A stretch of 9,692 bases of DNA from an uncultured Selenomonadaceae bacterium (GCA_905233325.1 CAJODU010000050.1:1-9692), one strand, 5' to 3'. Counted from the stretch's first letter, positions 1-5,759 are shown. The notes: a model not told the origin generated them from the letters alone. Translations and numbers: made by a program.

Positions 1-76
1 CTACTTATTACTACAGACTTTCTAAGTTCATAAAAGGAATTGAAAAAAGTTTGTAAAATTTAGTCAAAAAATTTTT

Positions 77-82
77 TATAAT
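77..82 (+). promoter_or_regulatory. Candidate -10 box upstream of the small-ORF cluster
   Basis: A perfect TATAAT lies 51 bases before the first small ORF in a very AT-rich stretch. No -35 box sits at the usual 17-base spacing. The best TTG-type hexamer, TTGTAA at 51-56, is 20 bases upstream, so the promoter is only tentative. Confidence 0.35.
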
Positions 83-93
83 TATTTTAGTTC

Positions 94-107
94 TTGCGGT
101 AACGCAA
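94..107 (+). other. 5' leader hairpin with GTAA tetraloop
   Basis: TTGCG (94-98) pairs with CGCAA (103-107) around a GTAA loop, which is a GNRA-type tetraloop in RNA. GTTC (90-93) and GAAC (112-115) can extend the stem across an internal bulge. It sits just before the ribosome binding site of the first small ORF. An mRNA-stabilising or translation-tuning role is an inference. Confidence 0.45.
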
Positions 108-133
108 ATCTGAACACGAAAGGAGGTAACTCA

Positions 134-340
134 ATGTCAGTAAAAACTAGTGGTGTCAAAATTCACTATACCAAAGACGGCAATACCTTTGACAGGTCAT
201 TCAGCGGTTTCGATATTACAAATATTGCAGACAAGAATGATGCTGATACAAAGTTTGTTGGAAGATATTCAGCAATTGTCGACGGTACACCTGAAACCTT
301 TGACTTCATAGTAACTGAAAAGGGCATTGAGGTTGATTAA
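134..340 (+). CDS. Small hypothetical protein, 68 aa (first of a coupled pair)
   Basis: This encodes a 68-residue acidic, soluble-looking protein with no signal peptide or membrane segment. It is a strong gene call because a near-perfect ribosome site, AAAGGAGGT (119-127), lies at good spacing from the ATG at 134 and a leader with a -10-like box precedes it. The sequence looks like a small beta-rich fold (alternating VKIHYTK, FDFIVTE strands), but I do not recognise the family. The stop TAA (338-340) overlaps the next ATG as TAATG, so the two products are probably translationally coupled. The size and tandem layout recall the DUF1659/DUF2922 small-protein pairs of Firmicutes, but I see no residue match that would justify the name. 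Function unknown. Confidence 0.75.
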   Translation: MSVKTSGVKIHYTKDGNTFDRSFSGFDITNIADKNDADTKFVGRYSAIVDGTPETFDFIVTEKGIEVD

Positions 341-540
341 TGGCTGAACATACTCCACAATTCAATCTGTACACTATCAACGAAGCTGGCAATAGTAAAA
401 AACTTAGCGAAACTCACCCTAAACTTACTGCAACAGAAGTTGACTTCGCCAAAGCCAATTCCGCCCTCAGTGACGCTTACGGTTACAATCTTACTGAAGC
501 CACGCTTCAATCCGAGACCACCGTCTACACGGCGGGCTAA
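340..540 (+). CDS. Small hypothetical protein, 66 aa (second of a coupled pair)
   Basis: This encodes a 66-residue soluble protein whose ATG shares its A with the stop codon of the preceding ORF. GAGG (329-332) seven bases before the ATG supplies a ribosome site. The sequence has a predicted strand (FNLYTINEAG), a basic turn (NSKKLSE), then a segment beginning LTATEVDFAKANSAL that looks helical, and a beta-like tail ending TTVYTAG. This order loosely resembles DUF1659/DUF2922-type small Firmicute proteins, but I cannot confirm membership. Its own stop TAA (538-540) again overlaps a following ATG in a TAATG junction. No function can be assigned; tight coupling suggests it acts with the 68-aa neighbour. 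Confidence 0.7.
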   Translation: MAEHTPQFNLYTINEAGNSKKLSETHPKLTATEVDFAKANSALSDAYGYNLTEATLQSETTVYTAG

Positions 541-626
541 TGGCTCAGACACTCGGGAGCTTCGGCACGAGGGCAACGCGGCATAGCGAATGTTTCACAT
601 ATAATATACTAACGAAGGAGAGGTGA
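540..626 (+). CDS. Possible 28-aa peptide at a second TAATG junction
   Basis: An ATG overlaps the preceding stop codon exactly as at the junction before it, opening a 28-codon frame ending in TGA (624-626). The peptide is short and polar (MAQTLGSFGTRATRHS at its start) and matches nothing I know. A GGCGGG just upstream is a poor ribosome site, so translation would depend on coupling. The frame stays open after the TGA up to 986, so this could be the start of a longer gene broken by a stop, or simply a chance start. Low confidence. Confidence 0.28.
   Translation: MAQTLGSFGTRATRHSECFTYNILTKER
615..623 (+). promoter_or_regulatory. Orphan ribosome-binding-like site
   Basis: AAGGAGAGG is a good Shine-Dalgarno match at the end of the 28-codon frame, but no ATG, GTG or TTG follows at working distance. 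A CTG at 630 is correctly spaced and would open the frame that runs to 986. A GTG at 623 is too close and gives only five codons. It either serves a rare CTG start or is a relic. Confidence 0.3.
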
Positions 627-800
627 ATCCTGCCTCCTAAACTATTCCATCTAATTTCAGTGTCGCTATACCTCGTACAAGACCTTCGCCGACTCCCTGC
701 CGAAATTCACTCTACGGTGTACTCCACCAACCAGCTCTTGTCCTCCCCGCCCACACCGCGGCTCGGAGGACTTCTGCTTATCACGAAAGGAGGCGATCCA

Positions 801-986
801 ATGGACAAGCCTAATGTCTTAGCACCTCCTAATTCTGTCGTAGTACCTTCTAATCCGATAATACGGAGGCTCTTCTACCTCATTCAAGACTACTGCTACG
901 GCACCCTCTCTAACGGAGACTACATCATTCTCCAGAGAGTCGTGAGAGCCTTGAGGGCTCCAATCATTGTTAAACGTACTTCGTAA
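801..986 (+). CDS. Small hypothetical protein, 61 aa
   Basis: The start was chosen because AAAGGAGG (786-793) lies seven bases before the ATG at 801. The frame is open further upstream to 627, but a GTG start at 660 has no ribosome site. The product has a proline/valine-rich N-terminus (PPNSVVVPSNP, about residues 9-19), then a hydrophobic-aromatic stretch (RRLFYLIQDYCYG, about 24-36) and a basic end containing RVVRALRAP. No signal peptide or clear transmembrane helix is evident, and I do not recognise a family. The DNA is GC-richer than the flanks and shares short imperfect repeats with sequence on either side, so it may be a decayed or fast-evolving gene. Confidence 0.42.
   Translation: MDKPNVLAPPNSVVVPSNPIIRRLFYLIQDYCYGTLSNGDYIILQRVVRALRAPIIVKRTS
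862..879 (+). repeat. Imperfect direct repeat, copy 1
   Basis: The 18-base TACGGAGGCTCTTCTACC recurs at 1025-1042 with one mismatch, 163 bases downstream. It lies inside the 61-aa frame. A looser relative (CGGAGGACTTCTG) begins at 764. The repeats suggest local duplication in this block. Confidence 0.6.
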
Positions 987-1002
987 ACAGGAGGCTTCCA
1001 CT

Positions 1003-1167
1003 GTGACAATATCTAAATCAATGGTACGGAGGCTCTCCTACCAGAAAGGTGGCGCACTAAATGCAGTGCTTTCGCTGGCGGCAACTCTTCAAGCTGGCCC
1101 GCCTCCTACCAAGCGGCTTACCTCGTCGGGCTTTCATTCACGCCCTAAACGTCCAAGCCCGCGGTAG
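1003..1167 (+). CDS. Possible 54-aa peptide, GTG start
   Basis: ACAGGAGG (987-994) lies eight bases before a GTG at 1003, opening a 54-codon frame. The product is basic and rich in Ser, Pro and Arg and resembles no family I know. It overlaps the 1061-1225 frame in another phase, so at most one of the two is likely to be a conserved gene. It is listed because the ribosome site is good and lies 16 bases after the previous stop; the protein itself looks weak. Confidence 0.2.
   Translation: MTISKSMVRRLSYQKGGALNAVLSLAATLQAGPPPTKRLTSSGFHSRPKRPSPR
1025..1042 (+). repeat. Imperfect direct repeat, copy 2
   Basis: TACGGAGGCTCTCCTACC matches the copy at 862-879 at 17 of 18 positions. In copy 1 the bases are read in the 61-aa frame; here they fall in the GTG-started 54-aa frame. 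Confidence 0.6.
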
Positions 1168-1225
1168 ACCCCGTAAGCCCAAACGCCACTACAAATTACC
1201 CAGCCAACCCTACCACTTAGGTTGA
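1061..1225 (+). CDS. Possible small very basic protein, 54 aa
   Basis: AAAGGTGG (1045-1052) precedes an ATG at 1061 by eight bases, giving a 54-codon frame that ends at TGA 1223-1225. The product is strongly basic, with arginine-rich segments (FRWRQLFKLARLLPSGLPRR) and a C-terminal run RGRPRKPKRH that looks like a nucleic-acid-binding tail, close in form to an AT-hook-like GRP core. It carries no acidic residue. I do not recognise it. It overlaps the GTG-started frame at 1003. High GC and low complexity mean it could be a chance frame. Confidence 0.3.
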   Translation: MQCFRWRQLFKLARLLPSGLPRRAFIHALNVQARGRPRKPKRHYKLPSQPYHLG

Positions 1226-1328
1226 ATGATCACATAGCCCTGCGTGCATTTGCACCCACATTCCGTGAGCGAGTACTATCACTGACTTGATTGACCGAGC
1301 AACAAAATCATCATTCAAAAAAAATGCT
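1226..1328. other. Convergent intergenic region with inverted repeats
   Basis: This gap separates the + strand small ORFs from the minus-strand P-loop gene. TTGAATGAT (1222-1230) is inverted as ATCATTCAA (1310-1318). Between them are small hairpins: GTGC/GCAC (1244-1255) and GTGA/TCAC (1265-1282). An A8 run (1317-1324) would read as T8 in minus-strand RNA just past the P-loop gene, but only a 4-bp stem precedes it, so I do not call a terminator. I see no gene here. Confidence 0.4.
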
Positions 1329-2180
1329 TCACATTGAAAGAGCTGCTTGCTGTTCAACATAAAGCGCACGGACTACTATATTTATTGAATTTACCGCTAA
1401 ACCTGTAGAAAATTCCACCACTTCGCGGACTTTAGATTGAGTTTGTGATATGAGCGTCGGTATGTGACTGCCATAATTCAGAATAACTTCACAGGAGATT
1501 GACAGCCCTTGATCCTCATCACCTTTGAGTATATGCTTGACGTTCACGTTCTTGATATTTTTGATTGCTTCCTTCGCTTTGAGGGTCTTCTCAACTATCG
1601 AACGAATCACACGGTCGTCAATGATGAGCTTTCCATAAAAACTGAAGATCGGACGAACGATTGACTTCTCACCGAGTTTGCGACGCCTTACTCTTGAGTG
1701 TTTGAATAATGACTGAAGTGGATCTATCAAAAAACCGGAAAAATGGGGCTTGAGTTCAATCGTCGGTACAGGTATGATATGCTTGCCTTCTTTGAGACGG
1801 TGAAATTGTGCCTCTTCCATCTCTGTCTTGCTTGCAATATCTTCAATACGAATGATATTTTGTATCGACGGAAGTTTAAGCGTCTTGGCGATTTTATGAA
1901 CCATATTTTCAGAAGTACCGATAATTAAAATCCTGTGCGGGTTAGTCTCCTTAATGGCCTTACTAACCTCTTCAGCATGACCGGGCAAGACAAAGATAGC
2001 GCGTCTCACAGCCATAATCTTACTCTTCTCTGTCTTTGCTGACTCTCCTGCAATAATTTTTCCGTTTTCAATGAGAATCCCATCGTCAATAATAGCGTCG
2101 GCATTGTGATCTTTGGCTACCTGCAAGGCTCTATGACTTTTGCCGGTGCCGCTCGGTCCCACTAATGCGATAACATCCAC
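1329..2180 (-). CDS. P-loop ATP/GTP-binding protein with Asp23-like C-terminal domain
   Basis: This is a 283-aa protein. The start is GTG at 2180, preceded by AGGAG seven bases upstream. Residues 8-15 (GPSGTGKS) form a clear Walker A loop, and RILIIGTS (83-90) may be the matching core strand, although a classic Walker B acidic pair is not obvious. After a basic linker (SRVRRRKLGEKS, about 162-173), residues 174-276 resemble the Asp23/Gls24 fold, ending in the typical pattern REVVEFSTGLAVNSINIVV. Asp23-family proteins are small cytoplasmic or membrane-associated proteins linked to envelope stress in Firmicutes; the nucleotide-binding fusion is of unknown biochemical role. It is the last gene of the minus-strand run, 21 bases after the glycosyltransferase gene. 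It is visibly richer in GC than that neighbour, so the two probably have different histories. Confidence 0.88.
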   Translation of the reverse strand: MDVIALVGPSGTGKSHRALQVAKDHNADAIIDDGILIENGKIIAGESAKTEKSKIMAVRRAIFVLPGHAEEVSKAIKETNPHRILIIGTSENMVHKIAKTLKLPSIQNIIRIEDIASKTEMEEAQFHRLKEGKHIIPVPTIELKPHFSGFLIDPLQSLFKHSRVRRRKLGEKSIVRPIFSFYGKLIIDDRVIRSIVEKTLKAKEAIKNIKNVNVKHILKGDEDQGLSISCEVILNYGSHIPTLISQTQSKVREVVEFSTGLAVNSINIVVRALYVEQQAALSM

Positions 2181-2201
2181 ACAATCACTCCTAACTAATA
2201 T

Positions 2202-3320
2202 TTATTTTACGCCATACAAAAGATAGTATAGTCGATCTACAATTTTCTCAGCATCAAAGGATTCACGCGCATAATGAAATGCTCTTACCTCCCCCCCTGC
2301 CAGGAGGCTGGAATCGTTACAAATATGCCTAAATGAATCACTTAAAGCAACAACATCATCAAGAGGTACTACTTGTCCACAACGTCCTTCGTCTGTTGCA
2401 TCAAGAGCACCGTCAATATCTGAAGTCACAATATAACAGCCAGCAAACAAGGCTTCCGCAATGACATTTGGGGTGCCACCTTCATAAATTGAAGTAATAG
2501 CAAAAATTTTTGCTTTTTTATATTCTTCGGCTAGTTTCAATTTATCTTCAACAAGTCCGACAAAGTCAATACGATCTTTTAAATGAGGGTAAATTTTGAA
2601 AAATTTATCAATATATTTTTTAAAATTTGGATCAATATTACCTACTAATCTTAAACGCCAATTCGTTATTTCATCACTACAGGCAGCAAAGGCTTCTAAT
2701 AAAATTTCATTTCGTTTCTGTGGAGAACCAATCCGTCCTACCGTCAAGATAATATTTTCCTTTTTTTCAAGCAAATTATCAAATTTGACATTAGTAAAAT
2801 TATACCAACCGTTACGAATTAAGTCTATCACTGCTGACCATTTCATACTAAGATTGCGTTGCATTTTTCTACAACTGGCAGCAACAACATCACATTGAGA
2901 TAACAAATTTTTCCATTCATAAGTATCATGTAAAATATGATCCATTCCATAAGAATTAAGATCTGTTGCGAAATAAATTTTACCATCAGGACGATACTTT
3001 CGATAACAATCAACCATAGAAACATATTGATAATAAGCACCGTATAAAATTAGCAAATCTATTTTTTGGTTGTTATCTTCAATATATTTAATACGAGTTT
3101 CCAATTTATCATCTTTCAAAAATTCAATTTCAACACCCTTGAGGTAAGTATCCAAATATGGAAGGTATGGCGGTTTAGCATTATATCCAACAAGCACTGA
3201 ATGAAAATCATAATTTTTATGAAACAGATATGGAATTATTCCGCAATCTTTTAACAACCGTTGATTCCACCAGCCACCTGAAGAAATTATAGTATACGCT
3301 CCGCGCTGCTTTTCTTTCAA
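2202..3320 (-). CDS. Glycosyltransferase, GT4-like (GT-B fold)
   Basis: This is a 372-aa protein that probably transfers a sugar from a nucleotide-sugar donor to a cell-surface or protein glycan in the cytoplasm; donor and acceptor are unknown. The C-terminal half carries GT4 signatures: VGRIGSPQKRNEILLEAF (194-211), LRLVGNID (223-230), and YEGGTPNVIAEAL (279-291). The acidic pair here is E280 and E289, one residue wider than the usual EX7E. GQVVPLDD (315-322) follows. The N-terminal half begins with the loop SSGGWWNQ (13-20). The only plausible start is TTG at 3320, directly after the TAG stop of the upstream gene and in the same frame, with only a weak AAAGAAG ribosome site. It may therefore be the C-terminal part of a longer protein split by an amber codon. 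The DNA is AT-rich relative to its neighbours. Confidence 0.87.
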   Translation of the reverse strand: MKEKQRGAYTIISSGGWWNQRLLKDCGIIPYLFHKNYDFHSVLVGYNAKPPYLPYLDTYLKGVEIEFLKDDKLETRIKYIEDNNQKIDLLILYGAYYQYVSMVDCYRKYRPDGKIYFATDLNSYGMDHILHDTYEWKNLLSQCDVVAASCRKMQRNLSMKWSAVIDLIRNGWYNFTNVKFDNLLEKKENIILTVGRIGSPQKRNEILLEAFAACSDEITNWRLRLVGNIDPNFKKYIDKFFKIYPHLKDRIDFVGLVEDKLKLAEEYKKAKIFAITSIYEGGTPNVIAEALFAGCYIVTSDIDGALDATDEGRCGQVVPLDDVVALSDSFRHICNDSSLLAGGEVRAFHYARESFDAEKIVDRLYYLLYGVK

Positions 3321-4364
3321 CTAAATCGCTTCTTTCGAGAAAATAAAATCATCATAAGTTGTAAGTTCATTGCGAGCAATTTGATAATGCTGTTTAATTC
3401 TTTCATAATAATTTTCTTTTAATGATTCATTTTTATTCAGCCGATAATCAATTAATATTTCCTTCAATTCGTTAAAGTAAGTTTTTATATACGATGATTT
3501 GAGTTCAATATAAATTTTATTAATCATTAATTCGCATTGATAAACAGAAGATATCATTTGATCTAAAAACTCATCACTATTAACACTTTGATAGTTTTTT
3601 AATTCATTAATATTTTTTGACAATTCATCTACAATATTAATGATTTTTCGTTTTTGCTGTTCCAATTTGCCATAAGAAGTCTGCAAATAAAGAGAGTGTT
3701 TTAATTTTTCCGTTACGCTCAAAGAAACTAGAGATAAATCTTTATGCAATACAAATACCTTTGAATCGTCAAGAAGTGATTTTGGCAGTAAATCCGAATT
3801 AGTAATAAAAAACAAATTTCCGCAATTTTTCAAAGACATAATCAAATCCGTTGGAATGGTTGAAAAATTATTAATATAAGCATCATCAATGAAAACAGCT
3901 GAAAATTTTGAATAGGGTAAAATTACATTTTCTAATTTTGCCGTCAAAAATGAAACGTTTAAAATATTTTTAGAAGGTAAATTTTCAGTTATACAATATA
4001 AATGATTTTTTACATTAAATTTTTTCAATATATTGGCAAGTTGTTCCGTAAATGAAGATACATCACCAATTTGAAGAAAATTATAATTATGGGGTTTTTG
4101 AATCAATTCATCTAATACCGACAAAAAAACTATATTTCGTACCATTGATATAACAGATCCATCGCTAATAGAACGAAGAGATAAAGCTGTATCTTTGAGC
4201 ATAGAAAGAGTTTCTTTTCCATCTTCTTCAATATTAAAAAATCTGATATTACTGTGATTAAGTGAAAAATCCATTGCATTAAACAAAAGATGCTTAAGGC
4301 CATTATAATCAACAAACACAAATATACCATTTTCCTGACGTATTGAACTCAAAAAGATCACCAC
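3321..4364 (-). CDS. Unrecognised protein with methyltransferase-like fold and helical C-terminus
   Basis: This is a 347-aa protein in very AT-rich DNA. I do not recognise the family. Residues about 95-217 alternate strands and helices like a Rossmann-type domain (NFLQIGDVSSF, AVFIDDAY, GNLFFITNSD). That pattern is compatible with a degenerate class I SAM-dependent methyltransferase, but the glycine-rich SAM loop is poor, so enzymatic activity is doubtful. Residues about 220-347 are charged and helical, probably coiled coil. The start is uncertain: GTG at 4364 is the first possible codon, 21 bases past the PHP gene, and has no ribosome site. The next in-frame ATG is residue 31. The stop TAG (3321-3323) is followed immediately and in frame by the glycosyltransferase, so the two may act as one module. 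Confidence 0.72.
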   Translation of the reverse strand: MVIFLSSIRQENGIFVFVDYNGLKHLLFNAMDFSLNHSNIRFFNIEEDGKETLSMLKDTALSLRSISDGSVISMVRNIVFLSVLDELIQKPHNYNFLQIGDVSSFTEQLANILKKFNVKNHLYCITENLPSKNILNVSFLTAKLENVILPYSKFSAVFIDDAYINNFSTIPTDLIMSLKNCGNLFFITNSDLLPKSLLDDSKVFVLHKDLSLVSLSVTEKLKHSLYLQTSYGKLEQQKRKIINIVDELSKNINELKNYQSVNSDEFLDQMISSVYQCELMINKIYIELKSSYIKTYFNELKEILIDYRLNKNESLKENYYERIKQHYQIARNELTTYDDFIFSKEAI

Positions 4365-4375
4365 TTTACAATTAT

Positions 4376-4391
4376 TGCAAAAATATTAAAA
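4376..4391. repeat. 16-base direct repeat, copy 1
   Basis: TGCAAAAATATTAAAA recurs exactly at 5757-5772. This copy spans the PHP stop codon and the gap before the AT-rich pair. On the minus strand the similarity extends another 10-12 bases with a few differences. It may be chance in AT-rich DNA or a recombination scar. Confidence 0.5.
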
Positions 4392-5213
4392 AACAGGTTT
4401 ATAAAATTTCTCTGCAAATTCATCTTCTATTGTAAATTCACCCAGCTCTTTAACATAACGCGAGGCAGTACCATGGAAATCAGACCCTCCCGTTATAAGT
4501 AAATTGTATTTCTCAGCCATTTTAATATATTTATCGGTATCTTCAACGTCATTCAGAGGATAAAAGACTTCAAGTGCCTCAATTCCTACCTTCGAGCATA
4601 TTTCCTCGACAAGCTCATCATCACCAACCAGCTTGGGGTGAGCAAGAACAGCCGTCCCGCCGGACTTATGTATCAAATTGACGACTTCATCAAGTTCAAG
4701 TAAATAACGCGGCACATAAGCAGGGCTACCTTTGCGAAGCATTTTATCAAAGGCTTCACGGACATTAGCAAAAAAACCTGCCTTTACCAGTGCACGCGCA
4801 ATATGCGAACGACCTATAGATTTACTTGTTCCCGCAACTTTCAGGACATCGGCCTCACGAATCGGAAAGCCGTTCTCCTGCAATTTCTTCATTATATCAT
4901 TGAATCTAATCCAGCGTGCCTCAATCACATCATTTAGTTTATCCTGTAACGCACCATTATAAATATCAATGTTGTAGCCAACTAAATGGACATCATGATC
5001 GGGATTGTTGACACTAAATTCAATACCGGGTACAATTTTAATACCTTTATTGGGATATAAACCCGTCTCATAAAGATGGACAATTCCATCAACTGTATCG
5101 TGATCTGTTATTCCAAGATAGTTTAATTTAAGTTTCTTTGCAGCAGCTAAAAGTTCCTCCGGTGAAAAGCTGCCATCTGAAAAATTAGTATGAGTGTGCA
5201 AATCGCTAGCCAT
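4386..5213 (-). CDS. PHP-domain phosphoesterase, YciV/RnmA-like
   Basis: This is a 275-aa metal-dependent hydrolase of the PHP superfamily. The start at 5213 has GAGGAGA eight bases upstream. The metal-site motifs are complete: DLHTHT (4-9) with D13, TDHD (36-39), E65 in GIEFS, H76 in HLVGY, H137 in GRSHIA, H192 in LAHP, and SDFHG (244-248). Length and motif order fit the YciV/TrpH group. Members include E. coli RnmA, a 5'-3' exoribonuclease, and a 3',5'-nucleotide bisphosphate phosphatase from Chromobacterium; which substrate applies here cannot be read from sequence. It follows spoVS by 85 bases that contain nested inverted repeats, and it is probably co-transcribed with it. GC content resembles spoVS and cbiJ, unlike the AT-rich gene that follows. 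Confidence 0.93.
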   Translation of the reverse strand: MASDLHTHTNFSDGSFSPEELLAAAKKLKLNYLGITDHDTVDGIVHLYETGLYPNKGIKIVPGIEFSVNNPDHDVHLVGYNIDIYNGALQDKLNDVIEARWIRFNDIMKKLQENGFPIREADVLKVAGTSKSIGRSHIARALVKAGFFANVREAFDKMLRKGSPAYVPRYLLELDEVVNLIHKSGGTAVLAHPKLVGDDELVEEICSKVGIEALEVFYPLNDVEDTDKYIKMAEKYNLLITGGSDFHGTASRYVKELGEFTIEDEFAEKFYKPVF

Positions 5214-5231
5214 TAAAATTTCTCCTCATTC

Positions 5232-5292
5232 AGCAGATAGCTTTAGCAGAGAGCTGCTAATATTATAAAAATATCCGCTATCACTATCTGCT
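5232..5292. repeat. Nested inverted repeats between spoVS and PHP gene
   Basis: AGCAGATAG (5232-5240) is inverted as CTATCTGCT (5284-5292). Inside lies a perfect hairpin TAGCAG-AGAG-CTGCTA (5244-5259) and an AT-only stem, ATATT/AATAT. No T-run follows in the direction of transcription, so this is not a classical terminator. It could be an mRNA processing or stability element between the two genes. Confidence 0.5.
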
Positions 5293-5298
5293 ATGAGC

Positions 5299-5559
5299 TC
5301 AACGAGGTTCAACGATGAGTTTGATGGCTGTACGCTCACTGCCATCTATCTCAATGTCGGTGAAAGCAGGAATGCAGATAAGATCTACGCCATGCGGTGC
5401 AACGAAGCCGCGAGCGATAGCAACCGCCTTGACCGCCTGGTTCAGCGCACCTGCACCGATCGCCTGCATCTCAGCACTGCCGCTCTCACGAATAACTCCG
5501 GCAAGCGCTCCGGCGACGGAATTGGGATTGGATTTAGCTGATACCTTTAAAATTTCCAT
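5299..5559 (-). CDS. spoVS: Stage V sporulation protein S (SpoVS)
   Basis: This is an 86-aa protein of exactly the usual SpoVS length, with the highly conserved core: MEILKVSAKSNPNSVAGALA, AIGAGALNQAVKAVAIARGF, and the ending containing ERTAIKLIVEPR. SpoVS is an Alba-like small protein needed for normal sporulation in Bacillus subtilis and also found in non-sporulating lineages; its molecular target is not settled. I chose the ATG at 5559 because AGGAGG lies eight bases upstream and it gives the family length. The frame remains open to an ATG at 5685, adding 42 hydrophilic, arginine-rich residues (including YYRRRRSRS), but that start has no ribosome site. A sigma-H-like promoter lies at 5731-5759. 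Very strong family match. Confidence 0.96.
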   Translation of the reverse strand: MEILKVSAKSNPNSVAGALAGVIRESGSAEMQAIGAGALNQAVKAVAIARGFVAPHGVDLICIPAFTDIEIDGSERTAIKLIVEPR

Positions 5560-5685
5560 GACCCGTTCCTCCTCTCTTGTTACGTTGAAACGATTGCTAA
5601 TTCTCGTGTTGCTGCGGCTTCTTCTACGTCTATAATAATCTTGTTGGGAACCTGTCTCTTTATCCGTCGCCGCCTGTTTAGACAT
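5560..5685 (-). other. In-frame upstream extension of spoVS (alternative start)
   Basis: Forty-two codons in frame with spoVS run from ATG 5685. The encoded segment is polar, rich in Arg, Ser, Gln and Asn, and contains an RRRR cluster, like a disordered nucleic-acid-binding tail. No Shine-Dalgarno sequence precedes ATG 5685. The AGGAGG used by the internal start is encoded within its Arg-Glu-Glu-Glu-Arg end. It may be an untranslated leader of about 165 bases, or it may give a longer SpoVS form. Confidence 0.35.
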
Positions 5686-5730
5686 TTAGACAATGCGGCA
5701 CATCAAATAAAGATATTCCTGTTCTAATAT

Positions 5731-5759
5731 TTATTCTCTTAATAACTTTTAATTCCTGC
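5731..5759 (-). promoter_or_regulatory. Sigma-H-type promoter upstream of spoVS
   Basis: Read on the minus strand, GCAGGAATT (5759-5751) fits the sigma-H -35 consensus RNAGGAWWW at all positions. AGAGAATAA (5739-5731) fits the -10 consensus RNNGAATWW at all positions. The spacer is 11 bases, as in the B. subtilis spoVG promoter. B. subtilis spoVS is sigma-H dependent, so position and target gene agree. The transcription start would be near 5723. Confidence 0.7.

Noticed and set aside
541..600. TGGCTCAG resembling the start of 16S rRNA
   Set aside because: Only eight bases match; the following sequence bears no resemblance to rRNA.
660..800. GTG start at 660 for the 61-aa frame
   Set aside because: There is no ribosome site at 660, whereas the ATG at 801 has AAAGGAGG at seven bases. 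The segment between looks like untranslated or decayed sequence.
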